This document shows, in pieces, positions 21,506 to 32,311 of a stretch of 64,000 nucleotides of DNA (within the stretch, counting starts at the first letter, position 1; each line of letters opens with the position of its first letter). This DNA comes from Coffea arabica (taxonomy: Eukaryota > Streptophyta > Magnoliopsida > Gentianales > Rubiaceae), in contig NC_092320.1 of the NCBI RefSeq assembly GCF_036785885.1, positions 16,493,557-16,557,556 on the forward strand, written 5' to 3'. The notes under the pieces are model-generated. The model was not told the DNA's origin. It worked only from the letters and a program-made list of their open reading frames with translations, and ran no database searches. Position numbers and translations under genes: made by a program.

Positions 21506-23223
21506 ATGGCTTTAAAATTCAGTTCGAAGCTTATTGTTGTTGCATTTCTGATGCTGGCAATGTTGGCTTCTCAGCCATGTCCCGCAACTTGAATCATGAA
21601 GCCTCAGTGATCGGAAAACACGAGCAGTGGTGCGGCAGCAGAAGCGTAGGAAACAAAAGGGTTTCACGAACACCCTCCAAACGAGAATTATTACTCGAGC
21701 GAAATCTAGTCATGAATCATAGATTCATAAAAATCAGAGAAACTTTCACAATTAATAAACACCAACCAACGACATATTTATTTTGGAGAAAAGTCTGATA
21801 ATTACAAATGCCCTAACTATGCCTATTTAGAGGTTACAATGAGTTCTACTCTAAAAAGGAAACAAGACACACATAAAACCCTAAACCAACAAAACTATGT
21901 ATATTTTGGCTGGAAGCATGGCTGGCTCTATGTCAGAACCAATGATCACCACCCATCTTAGTGGCTCTACAACCTAAACAGGAACCAGAACATGATGGGC
22001 AATCTGATGGGTCTTACGTCGGGTGCCCTACTCGACTTGAATCAGCTCCAATCACAATCTTTCTTCCTTCTCCACACAATTACAATCCTTATTCATAAAA
22101 TCAATAAGAAAACTAATAAAAATACTACTAAAAACACTATGACTACCCAATTATTCAATCTAATTAACCTTCTAGGTAGCCCTACTGATACGGATTGCTG
22201 GGTTAAGGAACCAAGGGTTCCTCAAACCGTATCAAGTGGATGGCTCATTACGGATGTGTTTACAAGGATGAGGTCGAGAAGGCTGACCGATACAAGATTT
22301 TCAAGGACAATGTTGAGTTCATTGAGTCATTCAACAAGGCTGGGACTAAATCTTACAAGTTCGGGATTAACCAGTTTGCTGACTTGACCAATGCGGAGTT
22401 CAAAGCAACACGCAACAAGTACAGGAACCTTGTTCAGGTATGAACAAGTGAGTGCAATTCCAGGTTCCATTGACAGGAGAAAGAAGGGCGCAGTCACAGG
22501 AATTAAGGATCAGGGCCAATGTGGTAAGCTATCCTAGTATTGCAGTTTGTCTTTCAATTTATATACATTTGCCGAACAATTCTCTCCAAAGGACTAACTG
22601 TGGGTAACCCTTTTGTTCACAAAAATGCAGGATGTTGCTGGGCATTTTCAGCTCTTGCAGCTTTAGAAGGGATTCCCGGCTCAAAACTGGTAAATTGATC
22701 TCATTGTCTGAGCAAGAGCTAGTGGATTGTGACGCTGCTGGTGAAGATCAAGGCTGCAATGGAGGTCTCATGGATGATGCATTTACCTTCATAATTAAAA
22801 ACAACGGTCTCACTACTGAAGCCAATTATCCATATCAAGCTGTCGATGGAACTTGCAATACTAACAAAGAAGCTAGCTCCGCTGCCAAAATCACTGGATA
22901 TGAAGATGTCCCTGCAAACAATGAGGCTGCACTTCTGAAGGCTGTAGCCAACCAACCTGTATCAGTTGCCATTGATGCTAGTGGCTCTGCCTTCCAATTC
23001 TATTCAAGCGGCGTTTTCACCGGGGATTGTGGAACTGAACTAGACCATGGTGTGACAGCAGTTGGATATGGTACAAGCTCTGATGGAACAAAAATATTGG
23101 TTGGTCAAGAATTGTTGGGGAACTAGCTGGTGTGAGAGTGGATACATCCTGATGCAGAGAGACATTGAAGCCAAAGAAGGTCTCTGTGGCGTTGCCATGC
23201 AAACTTCTTACCCTACTGCCTAA
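21506..23223 (+). pseudogene. SAG39-like cysteine protease pseudogene
   Basis: Closely related to the gene at 14337, with the same two-exon plan (exon 1 end 22523, exon 2 from 22631). It is broken in several ways: loss of two bases near the end of the signal peptide (about 21572) puts exon 1 out of frame; a 604-bp LTR-type insertion splits exon 1 after the EHEQW-equivalent residues; a short deletion with frameshift lies near 22425-22440; the Trp of the DWR motif before the mature start is lost (now DRR); a one-base loss near 22676 shifts exon 2; a one-base gain in an A run near 23091 shifts the frame before the Asn motif. The catalytic CCWAF and [11 protein letters not shown] remain readable as separate pieces. 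No working enzyme is expected. Confidence 0.92.
21631..22234. mobile_element. LTR-type insertion (solo LTR or short TRIM-like element) in the pseudogene
   Basis: 604 bp beginning TG and ending CA, flanked by a 5-bp direct repeat AGTGG (21626-21630 and 22235-22239). Removing it restores continuity with the related gene at 14337. No internal region or second terminal repeat was seen, so a solo LTR is the simplest reading. The right end forms an imperfect hairpin (22188-22234, GATACGG...CCGTATC). Confidence 0.75.
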
Positions 23224-23861
23224 GATCAAGGTTGTGTCTGCTGTGTCTGTGTATACGAGTGTTTTGCGCGTTTCTCATATTATTGTTGCAATCTTTATCA
23301 TTATGTCAATCATACATGTTGTGACATCTAACTAGCCAAAAAAACGAAACAACACAAAGGAATTTGGAACTCCAGAAGGAAGGATTAATTTGGAACTTGG
23401 AAGAACTGCTTCAGTTATGTCTCCTTTTGGGCTTTGGTTGCATGTCGTTTTCCTAATTCCTTTTGGAGCTTAAGGTAGGTGGGCGATAAATTGGATGAAA
23501 AAGGATTTTTTATGTACTTTTTTCTGTCCCTTGCCATGTTAAATGGTCTTGAAATAGATTGCATCAAGAAGCATTATCTTTTTTCTTTTTAAATTTTTTC
23601 CATTTGCTCCAAGTGTTCTAAACTTTGTTTTTTTTGGGGGGGGGGGGGGGGGGGGGGGTTGGGGTGTTCGCCATTGGACTAAAACTTGATTTAGATATAA
23701 CGAAGCTTCAGGAATTTTCTCCTTTTCCGCCGTTATAATATCAAGATCAGAGTAATTTTCCTTGCCGTATATGTCTGTTTGACGTAATTTACATAAAAGA
23801 TAATGTTAAATGATAATTACCAATGATAATGATTAAAGTAATTTTTAAACCAAAGAGGCCC
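23224..23861. other. Spacer downstream of the pseudogene
   Basis: No gene. It includes the G homopolymer listed separately and AT-rich sequence. Confidence 0.4.
23636..23658. repeat. G homopolymer, 23 bases
   Basis: Uninterrupted run after a T run. Such tracts are rare in plant nuclear DNA and their length is prone to sequencing error. Confidence 0.85.
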
Positions 23862-23924
23862 TGGTCTAATGACCAAAGAGACCTTGGTTAATTCTCTAAC
23901 AATTAAGGTCTTCGGTTCAAATCC
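23862..23924 (+). mobile_element. tRNA-derived SINE-like head with A and B boxes
   Basis: A-box-like TGGTCTAATGACC (23862-23874) and B-box GGTTCAAATCC (23914-23924) lie 40 bases apart, as in tRNA-derived pol III promoters. The sequence runs directly into the minisatellite words of block R1. Element ends are not resolved. Confidence 0.45.
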
Positions 23925-24415
23925 CTCTATTTCCTTCATACTTTATAAACCTCACCTTCTTGCTAATTATTTTATAAGGTAGGGAAAAATTCAAAAACAT
24001 ATTTGTTTTAAAAAGTAGGATTACATTTGATAAAATTGAAATTTGAATCCATTAAATGATCCTTCTTGGTAATTTTTTTAAGGGAGGGAAAAATTCAAGA
24101 ACATATTAGTTAAAGTGTAAGGGTGTGTTTGATAAAATTGAAATCTGAATCTATTAAGTTACTGGATTGTTAAGTGCTAAATTTGATATATTGGAGTATA
24201 TATTACATTAAGTGATAAAGTAAATAACTTATCACTTATTGTTTAGAGCAAATTTTGGTTAGAAAATTCAGCACTATTTAATTAATTCACGTGTTTTTTT
24301 TATTATCAAATGCATCTAAACATGTTAAGATCTGAATCCATTAAATTTAAGTGATGAATTGGATTATCAAATAGGGTTTAAGTTTTTTATACATTGTTAG
24401 TGAATGTGTATGTGT

Positions 24416-24417
<2 letters not shown>

Positions 24418-24458
<41 letters not shown>
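24418..24458. repeat. (TA)n microsatellite
   Basis: About 20 uninterrupted TA repeats within block R1. Confidence 0.9.
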
Positions 24459-24461
<3 letters not shown>

Positions 24462-25251
24462 TCAACCTTCTTGCTACTTGATCTCAAGGTAGGGAAAAAT
24501 TAAAGAACATATTATAGTTAAAGAGTAAGTTTTCTATACATTGTCAGTGTATAATTTTTTTCATGCTAGCATATTCACCTTTCTTGCTAATTTTTTTTTT
24601 CAAGGCAAGGAAAACTTCAAGAACATATTAGTTAAAAAGTAAGTTTTTGATACATTGTTAGTGTACAATTTTTTTCATACTAGCAAATTTTAAACATGCC
24701 ATATAACACGAATTCAAATTTGAAATTCAATAATGCACATGTGTTGATACATCTATAGCTACTATTATTTAAAAAAAAAATCACTGCACTATCAGTGCAT
24801 AAAAAGTGAATCCTTAGTTGAAGTACAACTATGCTAACAAAATAAACCAAAGCTTTGGAGATTTTTATCTAATTTCTTATTGTTTTATTAGTGTCAAGTT
24901 TTGGATAGTTTTCTATCTGAGTTGAGAAGTTTTTTAGGTATTTATTTATGTGGTTGTACTCTTAAGCACCAACTCTAGTGGCTTATGTAGAGAGGGGCCC
25001 GTACGGTTCAGGACTAGTACGACTCAATGTAGTTGGTGTACTTTTTACATTATTTAGTATATAATTACATTATATCATTGTACTCAAGATAAAGGTGATA
25101 TATATAAATAAAATATTTGACATATATTCAATACAATATTATGATATATTAGTACATAAAAAATTTAAACATGTACAATAACTAGATGGAACCGTATAAA
25201 GCACAATTGTATCTGAGTCCTTGTCTAGACTTACATACACGTGAGTAATCG

Positions 25252-25636
25252 CAACGGATCTTTTGTCCCAAATCCTGTCTCACACCCTATCCCATTTTTT
25301 CTAATCTTGCCAAGTGTCCCATGTTAAACTGCCACACTATTGCACAACGGAAGGTCAATTGGGTCTGTTTCAATGGTGAAGCTAATGACGAGAGGACAGA
25401 TGTTAAACTGAGTTTTAGAGCTTTTTTTAATTGATTATTGTGATTTTGTGAGATAGTTTTTATTTTAATCGGTTTTGGTTGCAGAGATTTAAGATTTTCT
25501 GTCCGATTAATTGATTAATCAATTTAACATGGTTCAGGTTGGGTTGTTTGACAATTTGATTTATCAAGGGACACTTGGCAAAATTAGAAGAAGTGGAACA
25601 GAGTGTGAGACAGGATTTGAGACAGAAAATCCGTTG
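25252..25636. mobile_element. MITE with ~80-bp terminal inverted repeats, 385 bp
   Basis: The left CAACGGATCTTTTGTCCC... arm (25252-~25330) matches the reverse complement of ~25557-25636. The related block at 34750-35230 reads straight across this point, giving an empty-site comparison. No target duplication was recognised. Confidence 0.68.
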
Positions 25637-25690
25637 TGGTATTGATCAAAGTATTTGCTTAGGATAGTCTAGAGAGTCCTTAAGCGCCAA

Positions 25691-26353
25691 CTCTAGTACG
25701 TATATATACGCTATCCGGGCCATCTGGTAAATCGAACCCGACTAATCCCCTGACCCGAGAGAAGAGGCCCCGTCCTCTCGAACACGTTAACCCTGAGACT
25801 CGATCCTTGATGGAGGAGATGGACAACGACTGTTTAGGAGATGTCGTGACCAAACGAGCTGCCCAGGAGGGGCAACTGGTTTATGATATTCAATAAGAGG
25901 AAATATATAAAGCAGAGCATATCCTGCTTTTACAATAGATCTATATATAGAGAATAAAAAATATATATAACAGCATCTGCTAATTGTTTTTGCCACTTAA
26001 AAGTCAATTCCTTAGATGAAAAAAGACATGTGAACTAAATGGCTACGGATATTTCAACAAATTTGATAGGAAAAAGATGACAAAATATCAATGTCCACCA
26101 GGGCTGACAAAATATCAGTTAATTAAAGTTTATGAGGTTGATCCCGATGGCATGTCGACCAGGCCACAAAGACTAAAATGCAAGTACCTCTTAAACTATA
26201 CTATTTTTTTGGTATGAAAATTTGAGGTACTAGAACTCATTAAACTTTTAGCATTTTCACATGATAAACCTCAAAAAGGGGGAATGTATGAAGTTAAAAG
26301 TGGGGTGCATAATTCATTACCAAAAATGAATTACAAGTTCACGCAAATATTAC
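25691..26353. other. Spacer before the amplified segment
   Basis: No gene recognised. High similarity to the repeated units begins at about 26354 (word TTCTTCCTTTC) and does not extend to the left. Confidence 0.45.
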
Positions 26354-26690
26354 TAATTCTTCCTTTCGAGTTAGACTGGTAATATTTCTTTTCTCAGCAT
26401 ATATGGGCAGCACCAAAAAAAAAAAAAAAGACTATTCCTCCAAAAAAAATAATAAATAAAGAAGAAGATCATACTTCACTAAAGAGACCAAACATCATTT
26501 ATTGTGGCAAAAACAAGAAACAATACATGTTGAGCTGATAAAGGCTATATGAGATACGTAATAAAAGGCACTGCATCACAAGACAAGATGCTAGTTTCAT
26601 GCTTATAACATCAGACCGTGATATATAGAAAAAGCAGAATTGCTTTCTAATTAATGAAGCACCAGCAATTATTTCAACATTTAAACTATT

Positions 26691-27811
26691 CTAAGCAGTG
26701 GGATAAGAAGCCTGGCTGGCGATGCCACAAAGGCCTTCTGGAGCACCAGTGTCTCTCTGAAGGCGCATGTACCCATCCTCACCCCAGCTAGTTCCCCAGG
26801 AATTCTTAACCAACCAATACTTGGTTCCATCCTCACTTGTACCGTATCCAACTAGTGTCACGGCATGGTCCAAGTTATTCCCACAATCGCCGGAGAAAAC
26901 GCCGCTTTGATAGTTTTTGAAGTCCATGCCGCTGCCTTCAATGCCAACTGATACGGGTTGTTTAGACACGGCCTGCAGAAGAGCATCCTCGTTATTCTGA
27001 GGGACATCTTCATAACCTGTGATCCGGACAGCTCCTTGGTCGTTATTGCAAGTGCCATCAGCTCCTTGATATGGGTACTCGGATTCAGTGGCGAGGCCAT
27101 TGCTAGCAATGAAATTAAATGCTTCATCCATGCGACCTCCACTGCAGCCATGATTACTACTGGTATCACAGTCAACAAGCTGTTGCTCAGACAGCGAGAT
27201 TAGCTGACCGGCTTTGAGTTTATGAATTCCTTCTACGGCTGCAACAGCTGAAAATGCCCAACAACATCCTGCATTTTCATTATCCAAAGGGGTTTTTCAT
27301 CCTAATTAGCCCAACTTCATATAGACATTTTGGCATGGAAAGCATATACTAATGGTGGTCAAATATTGGACTTACCACAAGCTGCCTGGTCCTTGACTCC
27401 AGTGACAGCACCTTTCTGTCTCCAGTCCGTGGAAGGCGGAGCGTCACTGACATCTGCATACCTGAATGAAGTTCCTTGAGATACGTCTTTCCTTGGTTTG
27501 TAGTTGTACCCAGTGCTGGCTGATAGGAACTCTTCGTTTGTCAGGTCAGCAAATCGGTTAATGCCCAACACGTAAGACTTGTTCCCAGCCTTGTTGAAGG
27601 CCTCAATGTACTCCACAGTTTCCTTGAAAATCTTGAATCGCTTTGCCTTCTCTGCCTCATCCTTGTAAACCCGTCCGTGTTCAACCATCCACTGCTCGTG
27701 CTTTTCAGTCAATGAGGCTTCATCCAAGCTGCGGGCCGTAGCTTGAGAAGCCAACATCGCCAGCAGTAAGAATGCGGCAGTAACCAGCATAGAATTGAAT
27801 GTCCAAGCCAT
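26691..27811 (-). CDS. Papain-type cysteine protease, SAG39-like (full inverted copy)
   Basis: Exon 1 27811-27376, intron 107 bp (27375-27269), exon 2 27268-26691; 337 residues. Signal peptide 1-26 (MAWTFNSMLVTAAFLLLAML...), I29 propeptide with an ERFNIN-like helix (EKAKRFKIFKETVEYIEAFN, Thr replacing the usual Asn) and GINRFAD, mature enzyme from about residue 125. Oxyanion Gln142, catalytic Cys148 (ACGCCWAF), His280 (LDHAVTLVGYG) and Asn301 ([13 protein letters not shown]) are intact. It differs from every other amplified copy at two sites, Ile169 and Gly230, where the others have Thr and Ser; Ile and Gly are also found in the gene at 14337, so this copy keeps the ancestral state. Likely secreted or vacuolar zymogen. 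Confidence 0.93.
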
Positions 27812-27934
27812 TGTTTGATTAAGAGCTCAAAGAAACAAGTGAATGGAAGAATCTGAGAGTATAAAGCCAATAAATTATGGTGCAAAAGATTTGAATGGGA
27901 AGCCACACTGCTTCCATTCAGAATACCAGCTAGC

Positions 27935-27942
27935 TATTTATA
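27935..27942 (-). promoter_or_regulatory. TATA box of the protease at 26691-27811
   Basis: TATAAATA on the minus strand, 124 bp before the ATG, in the context TCTATAAATAGCTAGCTGG. Confidence 0.75.
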
Positions 27943-28669
27943 GATTTCAGTTCGGAAAGCTGAGTTAATTATGACCAAATTTCCATCGTTTTGGTCCTAG
28001 AAACTCTGGCAAAATTATGCCCTAGATTGATGGGCAATCAGAAGCTCGGTTGGCATGCGTGAGCGTTGGTTTTGGGGCAGACGTAGGAAGTATTTGTGAT
28101 ACTCTTTATCAAACTATTAAGAATTAGTTATATGTGATACTCTTTAGTGAATGGTCTATTTAGAAACAACTTTATTCCCCTTTTCTTCTAATGAAACCTA
28201 TCCTGAAATTATGCACTATTTCTTACTTAGACATTTGTACCTTATGCTCTTGCAGTTTATCTTATATTTAAGTAATTGAAGAAATATGAAACTAAAAAAT
28301 AATATAATATATTGAAAAGCGGTGAGGTGTCTTAAAATAAAAAATGTTTGCATCTTTCACATTTGGAAACATCTATATATGACTACACTAATATCAAATC
28401 AGGTGATGCAATGTATCCAAAAATTGGAGTTTTGAATGCAACGTTCAAAATAAACACGAGTTAAGGGTATAATTCAACTTGATTTTTTTAGGTAAATAAT
28501 AAAGAAAAGTACAACAGATGGGGATGGCAAACCCGTCTATTGTCCTCATCAAAAGCAAAGGATACTTCACGGGGACATGATTCAATAAACACAAAGTATC
28601 TATCCAGATTACATCCCAGTATAGCTAGTGGTGCATCAGCACATCCCAGAATCACTTTAGTTGAACAAG

Positions 28670-29590
28670 AAGATGCCATCGAAGTCTATGCAGCAAGTCC
28701 AGTCGGAGAAGTTGATAAACTGCCGGAGTTCATTCTTCCCCGTCGAACACTCTTGTGCTCCGCGATTGGTAAGGGTAAGGACAAAAATTGATGGCTGTTC
28801 AAGACCTGTAATGAGCAAGACCTCAGTAATTTGTAAACCAAGAAGCTGATTCGCTAATGAAGTCTATGCGGCAAGTCTTGCAGAAGAAGTTGATGAAGTT
28901 TCGATCGGAGTTCAATCTGCCCCGCGGAACATTCAAGTGCCGCCGCAATTTGTGTAAGGATTAGGACAGCAGAAGTTGATGGCTGTTAAAGAAATGTAAA
29001 GACCGGGACCTCAAGTAATTTACTGCAGTGTAACGGCGAAGACCTCGAAATTCATGTCCCATGCAGCAATTTCTGTGGAATTGATAAAGTCTCCATTAGA
29101 GTTCCGTTCGGAACATGCCAATGGCGGAGTCAGGACCCTAGAGTTAGGGCGTCAATTTACGATAGCACGATAATAGTAGAGTTTAAAACCAATAAATATG
29201 TCCATCTTAAAAATTCATACTCTCCTATGGTAAATATACTTTTTTTTAATTTAAATTGCGCTTAAAATTTATAGTGAAAATTACCTTTGAATTAACATTT
29301 TTGGTAAGTCTAACACTCTTGTGAAGGGTGATGATTATAATTTTTTAATTATTTTTGGGAGCTATGTATGATAGGAAAGGGATTTTTTAAAATTTTAGAA
29401 GGGCAAATAAGTAACGATATTAGAAATTTCTGAACTTTCTAAGCTTAAAACATAATTTTCTCAAAATTGAGGGGGTGCAATTGTTCTCCCTCAACTATAT
29501 GTGGCTCCACCGCTGAAACATGCAAGTGCGACCGCGGTTACTAAGGCCGACTTGCAAGGACTAGAGCAGCAAAATGTCACGCAGAGAGTG
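28670..29590. repeat. Three diverged ~183-bp tandem repeats, third split by a MITE
   Basis: Copies begin near 28670, 28858 and 29041 and share words such as GAAGTCTATGC, GCAAGTC, GAAGTTGAT, CGGAGTTCA and TTGATGGCTGTT. The third is interrupted by the hAT MITE at 29119-29515 and resumes at 29524. Several short frames on both strands are open but unrecognised. The same layout recurs, reversed, in each tandem unit (for example 40219-41140). Confidence 0.55.
29119..29515. mobile_element. hAT-type MITE, 397 bp (inverted-block copy)
   Basis: Terminal inverted repeats CAATGGCGGAG at the left and CAGCGGTGGAG on the complement at the right. Flanking 8-mers GAACATGC (29111-29118) and AAACATGC (29516-29523) match at 7 of 8 bases, as expected for hAT. 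No coding. Confidence 0.8.
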
Positions 29591-30623
29591 AATTAAGTAC
29601 CGAACTTTATTTTAGTTTTAGTCTATTTGAGTAAATTCCTAGGGTTGAAAGAGAAATGAAATTACTTGATTCTCAAAATCATCTCCATGAGAAAAGAGTT
29701 TGGTTTGCTAACTAATCAAGTTAATTATAAATAGTATTTTGTGCTCAGTAAAATTTTAAATTTAACTTGAACTTGATTCAATCAGCATAAAACTTGAAAT
29801 TTATGTGTAAAAAAACTCAAGTTACTATAAATTGATTCAAGCTTGACTTGATTAAAGGTTATTTTAGTTCAATTTTTTGATAAGCAAATATGCCAAATTT
29901 GAACGTATTGCTGAACACATTAAAATAAATAAACAAAATTAAACACTGAAGTGTTTGGGTTGAGTAGACTCATTTACACTTGTATAAATGATGCCATTAG
30001 TAATCCTTGAAATTAAGTTCCTCGTGCTCTTAGTTAAATCCTCAACTTTTGAATGTGTCATCCTGGCTCTAATCTTTTCAATTTTCAAGCCAAATTCAAG
30101 TTTTTTTTTCCATTTTAATTGCCTTCCTTGGGTTTGACTTGATGTCAATTTAGAAAGTAGGCAAACATTTTTGCTGCCTCTTATGGTTTTATTTAAATTA
30201 ATTAGTGTTTAAGGTACATAATATATGCGTGCCGGTGATTAAAATTATGATCACTTGTAAATATTTGTCACAAAAAATGTTTTTCACTTGGAAAATATTT
30301 ATGGTGAGGGTTTCTTGTATTGTGTTCACTTATTTATTTGGTAGTTGCTAACGTAATTAAAATCTCTACATTAAGCTCTTAAAAATAGGAGGCTGGGGAA
30401 GCAATCAATTCACTAAATTACCCTTGAAATTATTATTTCTGTATGTGTAGAAAAGGTAAATACTCTTACTAGTGAAGATATTACAAGAAGTTTAAAAAAT
30501 GGCAAATATGTACTGGCACCACATAGTGGACTCCTCCTTTGTGTATTGTGTAGACTAGGTTAGTCTAACTGTGGAAGTCACAGCCGAAAATTTTATTTTA
30601 ATTCATACTCTCTTGCATAATTG

Positions 30624-30705
30624 CAATGTTTCTAAACTCGGACTGGCCAGTGAATCGGAGAAGGGAGCAGTTCACGGTCCGACCGACCGATTTATCGGTT
30701 CATTG

Positions 30706-30736
<31 letters not shown>

Positions 30737-31929
30737 GCTTGCAACTTCAGTACTAAGCACTCACAGTCACAGGTCGTCACTCTACACTTGAACTTGACGA
30801 CTCATGCACAATCCAACATAGTTATTGATAACTTAAGTCCTTAAAATGCATTCATCAACACAATTTAAAACTAAATTTAAGTTGAGATAATAATAAAATT
30901 TCTAAAATATATACATGAAATGGAATGATAAACATAACCAAAATTTCTAAACCAAGTTGGACTGTCTGCATCAATTAAAAAAAAAAACCACCTATTTTGT
31001 ACTTGTACTCCCCCAACAAAGCAAAAAGGGTACAAACCAGAGATTTTTAAAAAAAAAAAATCGAAGAAAGAAATAATAGTTATAAAATGAAACTAAAATT
31101 AAAAAAAAAAACTAATGGAATAAATTCATACCTTGAAGACCTTCACTGGATTGGTCAATGGCACTGCCAACAAAACAAACCCCAGTCAATGATGATTGCC
31201 TGGCTTCGAGTTATCTTTATCTATAAACAAAAATAGACAAAAAAGGACGAATTCATGTAAAAAAATAAAATAAAATAAAAAAGAAACTAGATTACTAGAT
31301 TAGTGCTTCTTTAGATTTCCTTCAAAATTTACCTGTGCATTACACGAACTGCAACTCTGCAACTGAGCCAAAGAAATCATACAAAAATAGTTCAATTCAT
31401 GGCCGAAAGGCTAAAAGGAGAAGAGGGAAAAGAAGATAGAGGAGGATGAGCCGATGAGGAAGTAAAGCAAAACAAAGAAATAAGAGCCGACGTGTCTTAG
31501 TCGCTAGTGCTGGGGTTTCTCTTTTTTAATTTAATTTTTAGTTTTTCACTAAATAAGTTAAGTAGATTTATACACAAAATACGTTTGTCCTGTGGTTGTA
31601 GTCTAACGGTAAGAAATCCTTCTTGTTGCCTTAAGGATTACGGTTCAAATCTTAGTGGTTGCATTCTTGAAATTGTTTTCATTTGAAAATTTTTAAAACT
31701 GCCGGTTCACTGTCTAAACGAGGATTAGGGTTCAAATCTTAGTGGTTGCATTCTTGAAATTGTTTTCATTTGAAAATTTTCAAAACCGCCGGTTCATTGT
31801 CTAAACGATTTTTCACAGTTTGTCCAGTTCACTTGGTTTCTAACGATTTTTCATTAATCTCCGGTTTTAGCATTAGACCGGACCGTTGAAATGTCCGGTT
31901 TGCAGTGCAGTCCAATTCTGAAAACATTG
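30624..31929. mobile_element. Non-autonomous hAT element B, ~1.3 kb (inverted-block copy)
   Basis: Ends are CAATGTTTCTAAACTCGG (left) and, on the complement of the right end, CAATGTTTTCAGAATTGG. Flanking 8-mers are CATAATTG (30616-30623) and CATGATTG (31930-31937), 7 of 8. The right part holds a duplicated ~100-bp segment and a tRNA-like stretch with A-box TAGTCTAACGGTAAG and B-box GGTTCAAATC (about 31595-31651). Contains a (TA)n run near 30708. No transposase. Confidence 0.8.
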
Positions 31930-32161
31930 CATGATTGTGGTACCAATTAGCTGAAAACAACCGATTTGAGGAACACTTATGGAGATAATTTTACACAATG
32001 AATTGTAAGGTAACGGAAGAAAATCAAAGACTCAAAATCTTAACCCCTTAACTAGTCTCCATTATTACGTTGGCAGATCCATAACATATTGTAACTGTAA
32101 CTACTTGGCTAACTAAATCAAGACTGTCGGGCATACTCTCCAAGCCCAGACAACTAGATGT

Positions 32162-32311
32162 AATCGAGAGTTTGCTAAAAATGCTTAAAAACTATAATTT
32201 TTTTTCTTGTTATCAAATACATTTGAATATGTTAATATCTAAATTCATTAACTTTAAATGCTAAATTGGGGTTTTCAAAAAAGGCCTAAGTTTTTTTTAT
32301 GTACTATCAGT
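32162..32311. repeat. Left piece of repeat block R2
   Basis: Similar to about 24230-24400 of R1 (shared ATCAAATACATTTGAATATGTTAA-type phrase and the TTTTTTATGTACTATCAG end). The hAT element A insertion separates it from the rest of R2. Confidence 0.55.

Larger units (their letters stand above)
23950..25690. repeat. Repeat block R1 (minisatellite plus associated spacer)
   Basis: Diverged repeats begin with CCTTCTTGCTAATTTTTT, followed by AAGGCAAGGAAAA and ACATATTAGTTAAAGAGTAAG; starts are near 23957, 24060, 24466 and 24581. After the repeats comes spacer that matches 34750-35230 with clear divergence (shared words such as TTAAGCACCAACTCTAGTG, TTTAAACATGTACA and GGATAGTCTAG). R1 contains a (TA)n run (24418-24458) and a MITE that R2 lacks. 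It lies downstream of the minus-strand protease at 26691. Confidence 0.7.

Noticed and set aside
21406-21798. 130-codon frame across the pseudogene start
   Set aside because: It begins before the real ATG, is in the wrong frame and enters the LTR-type insertion.
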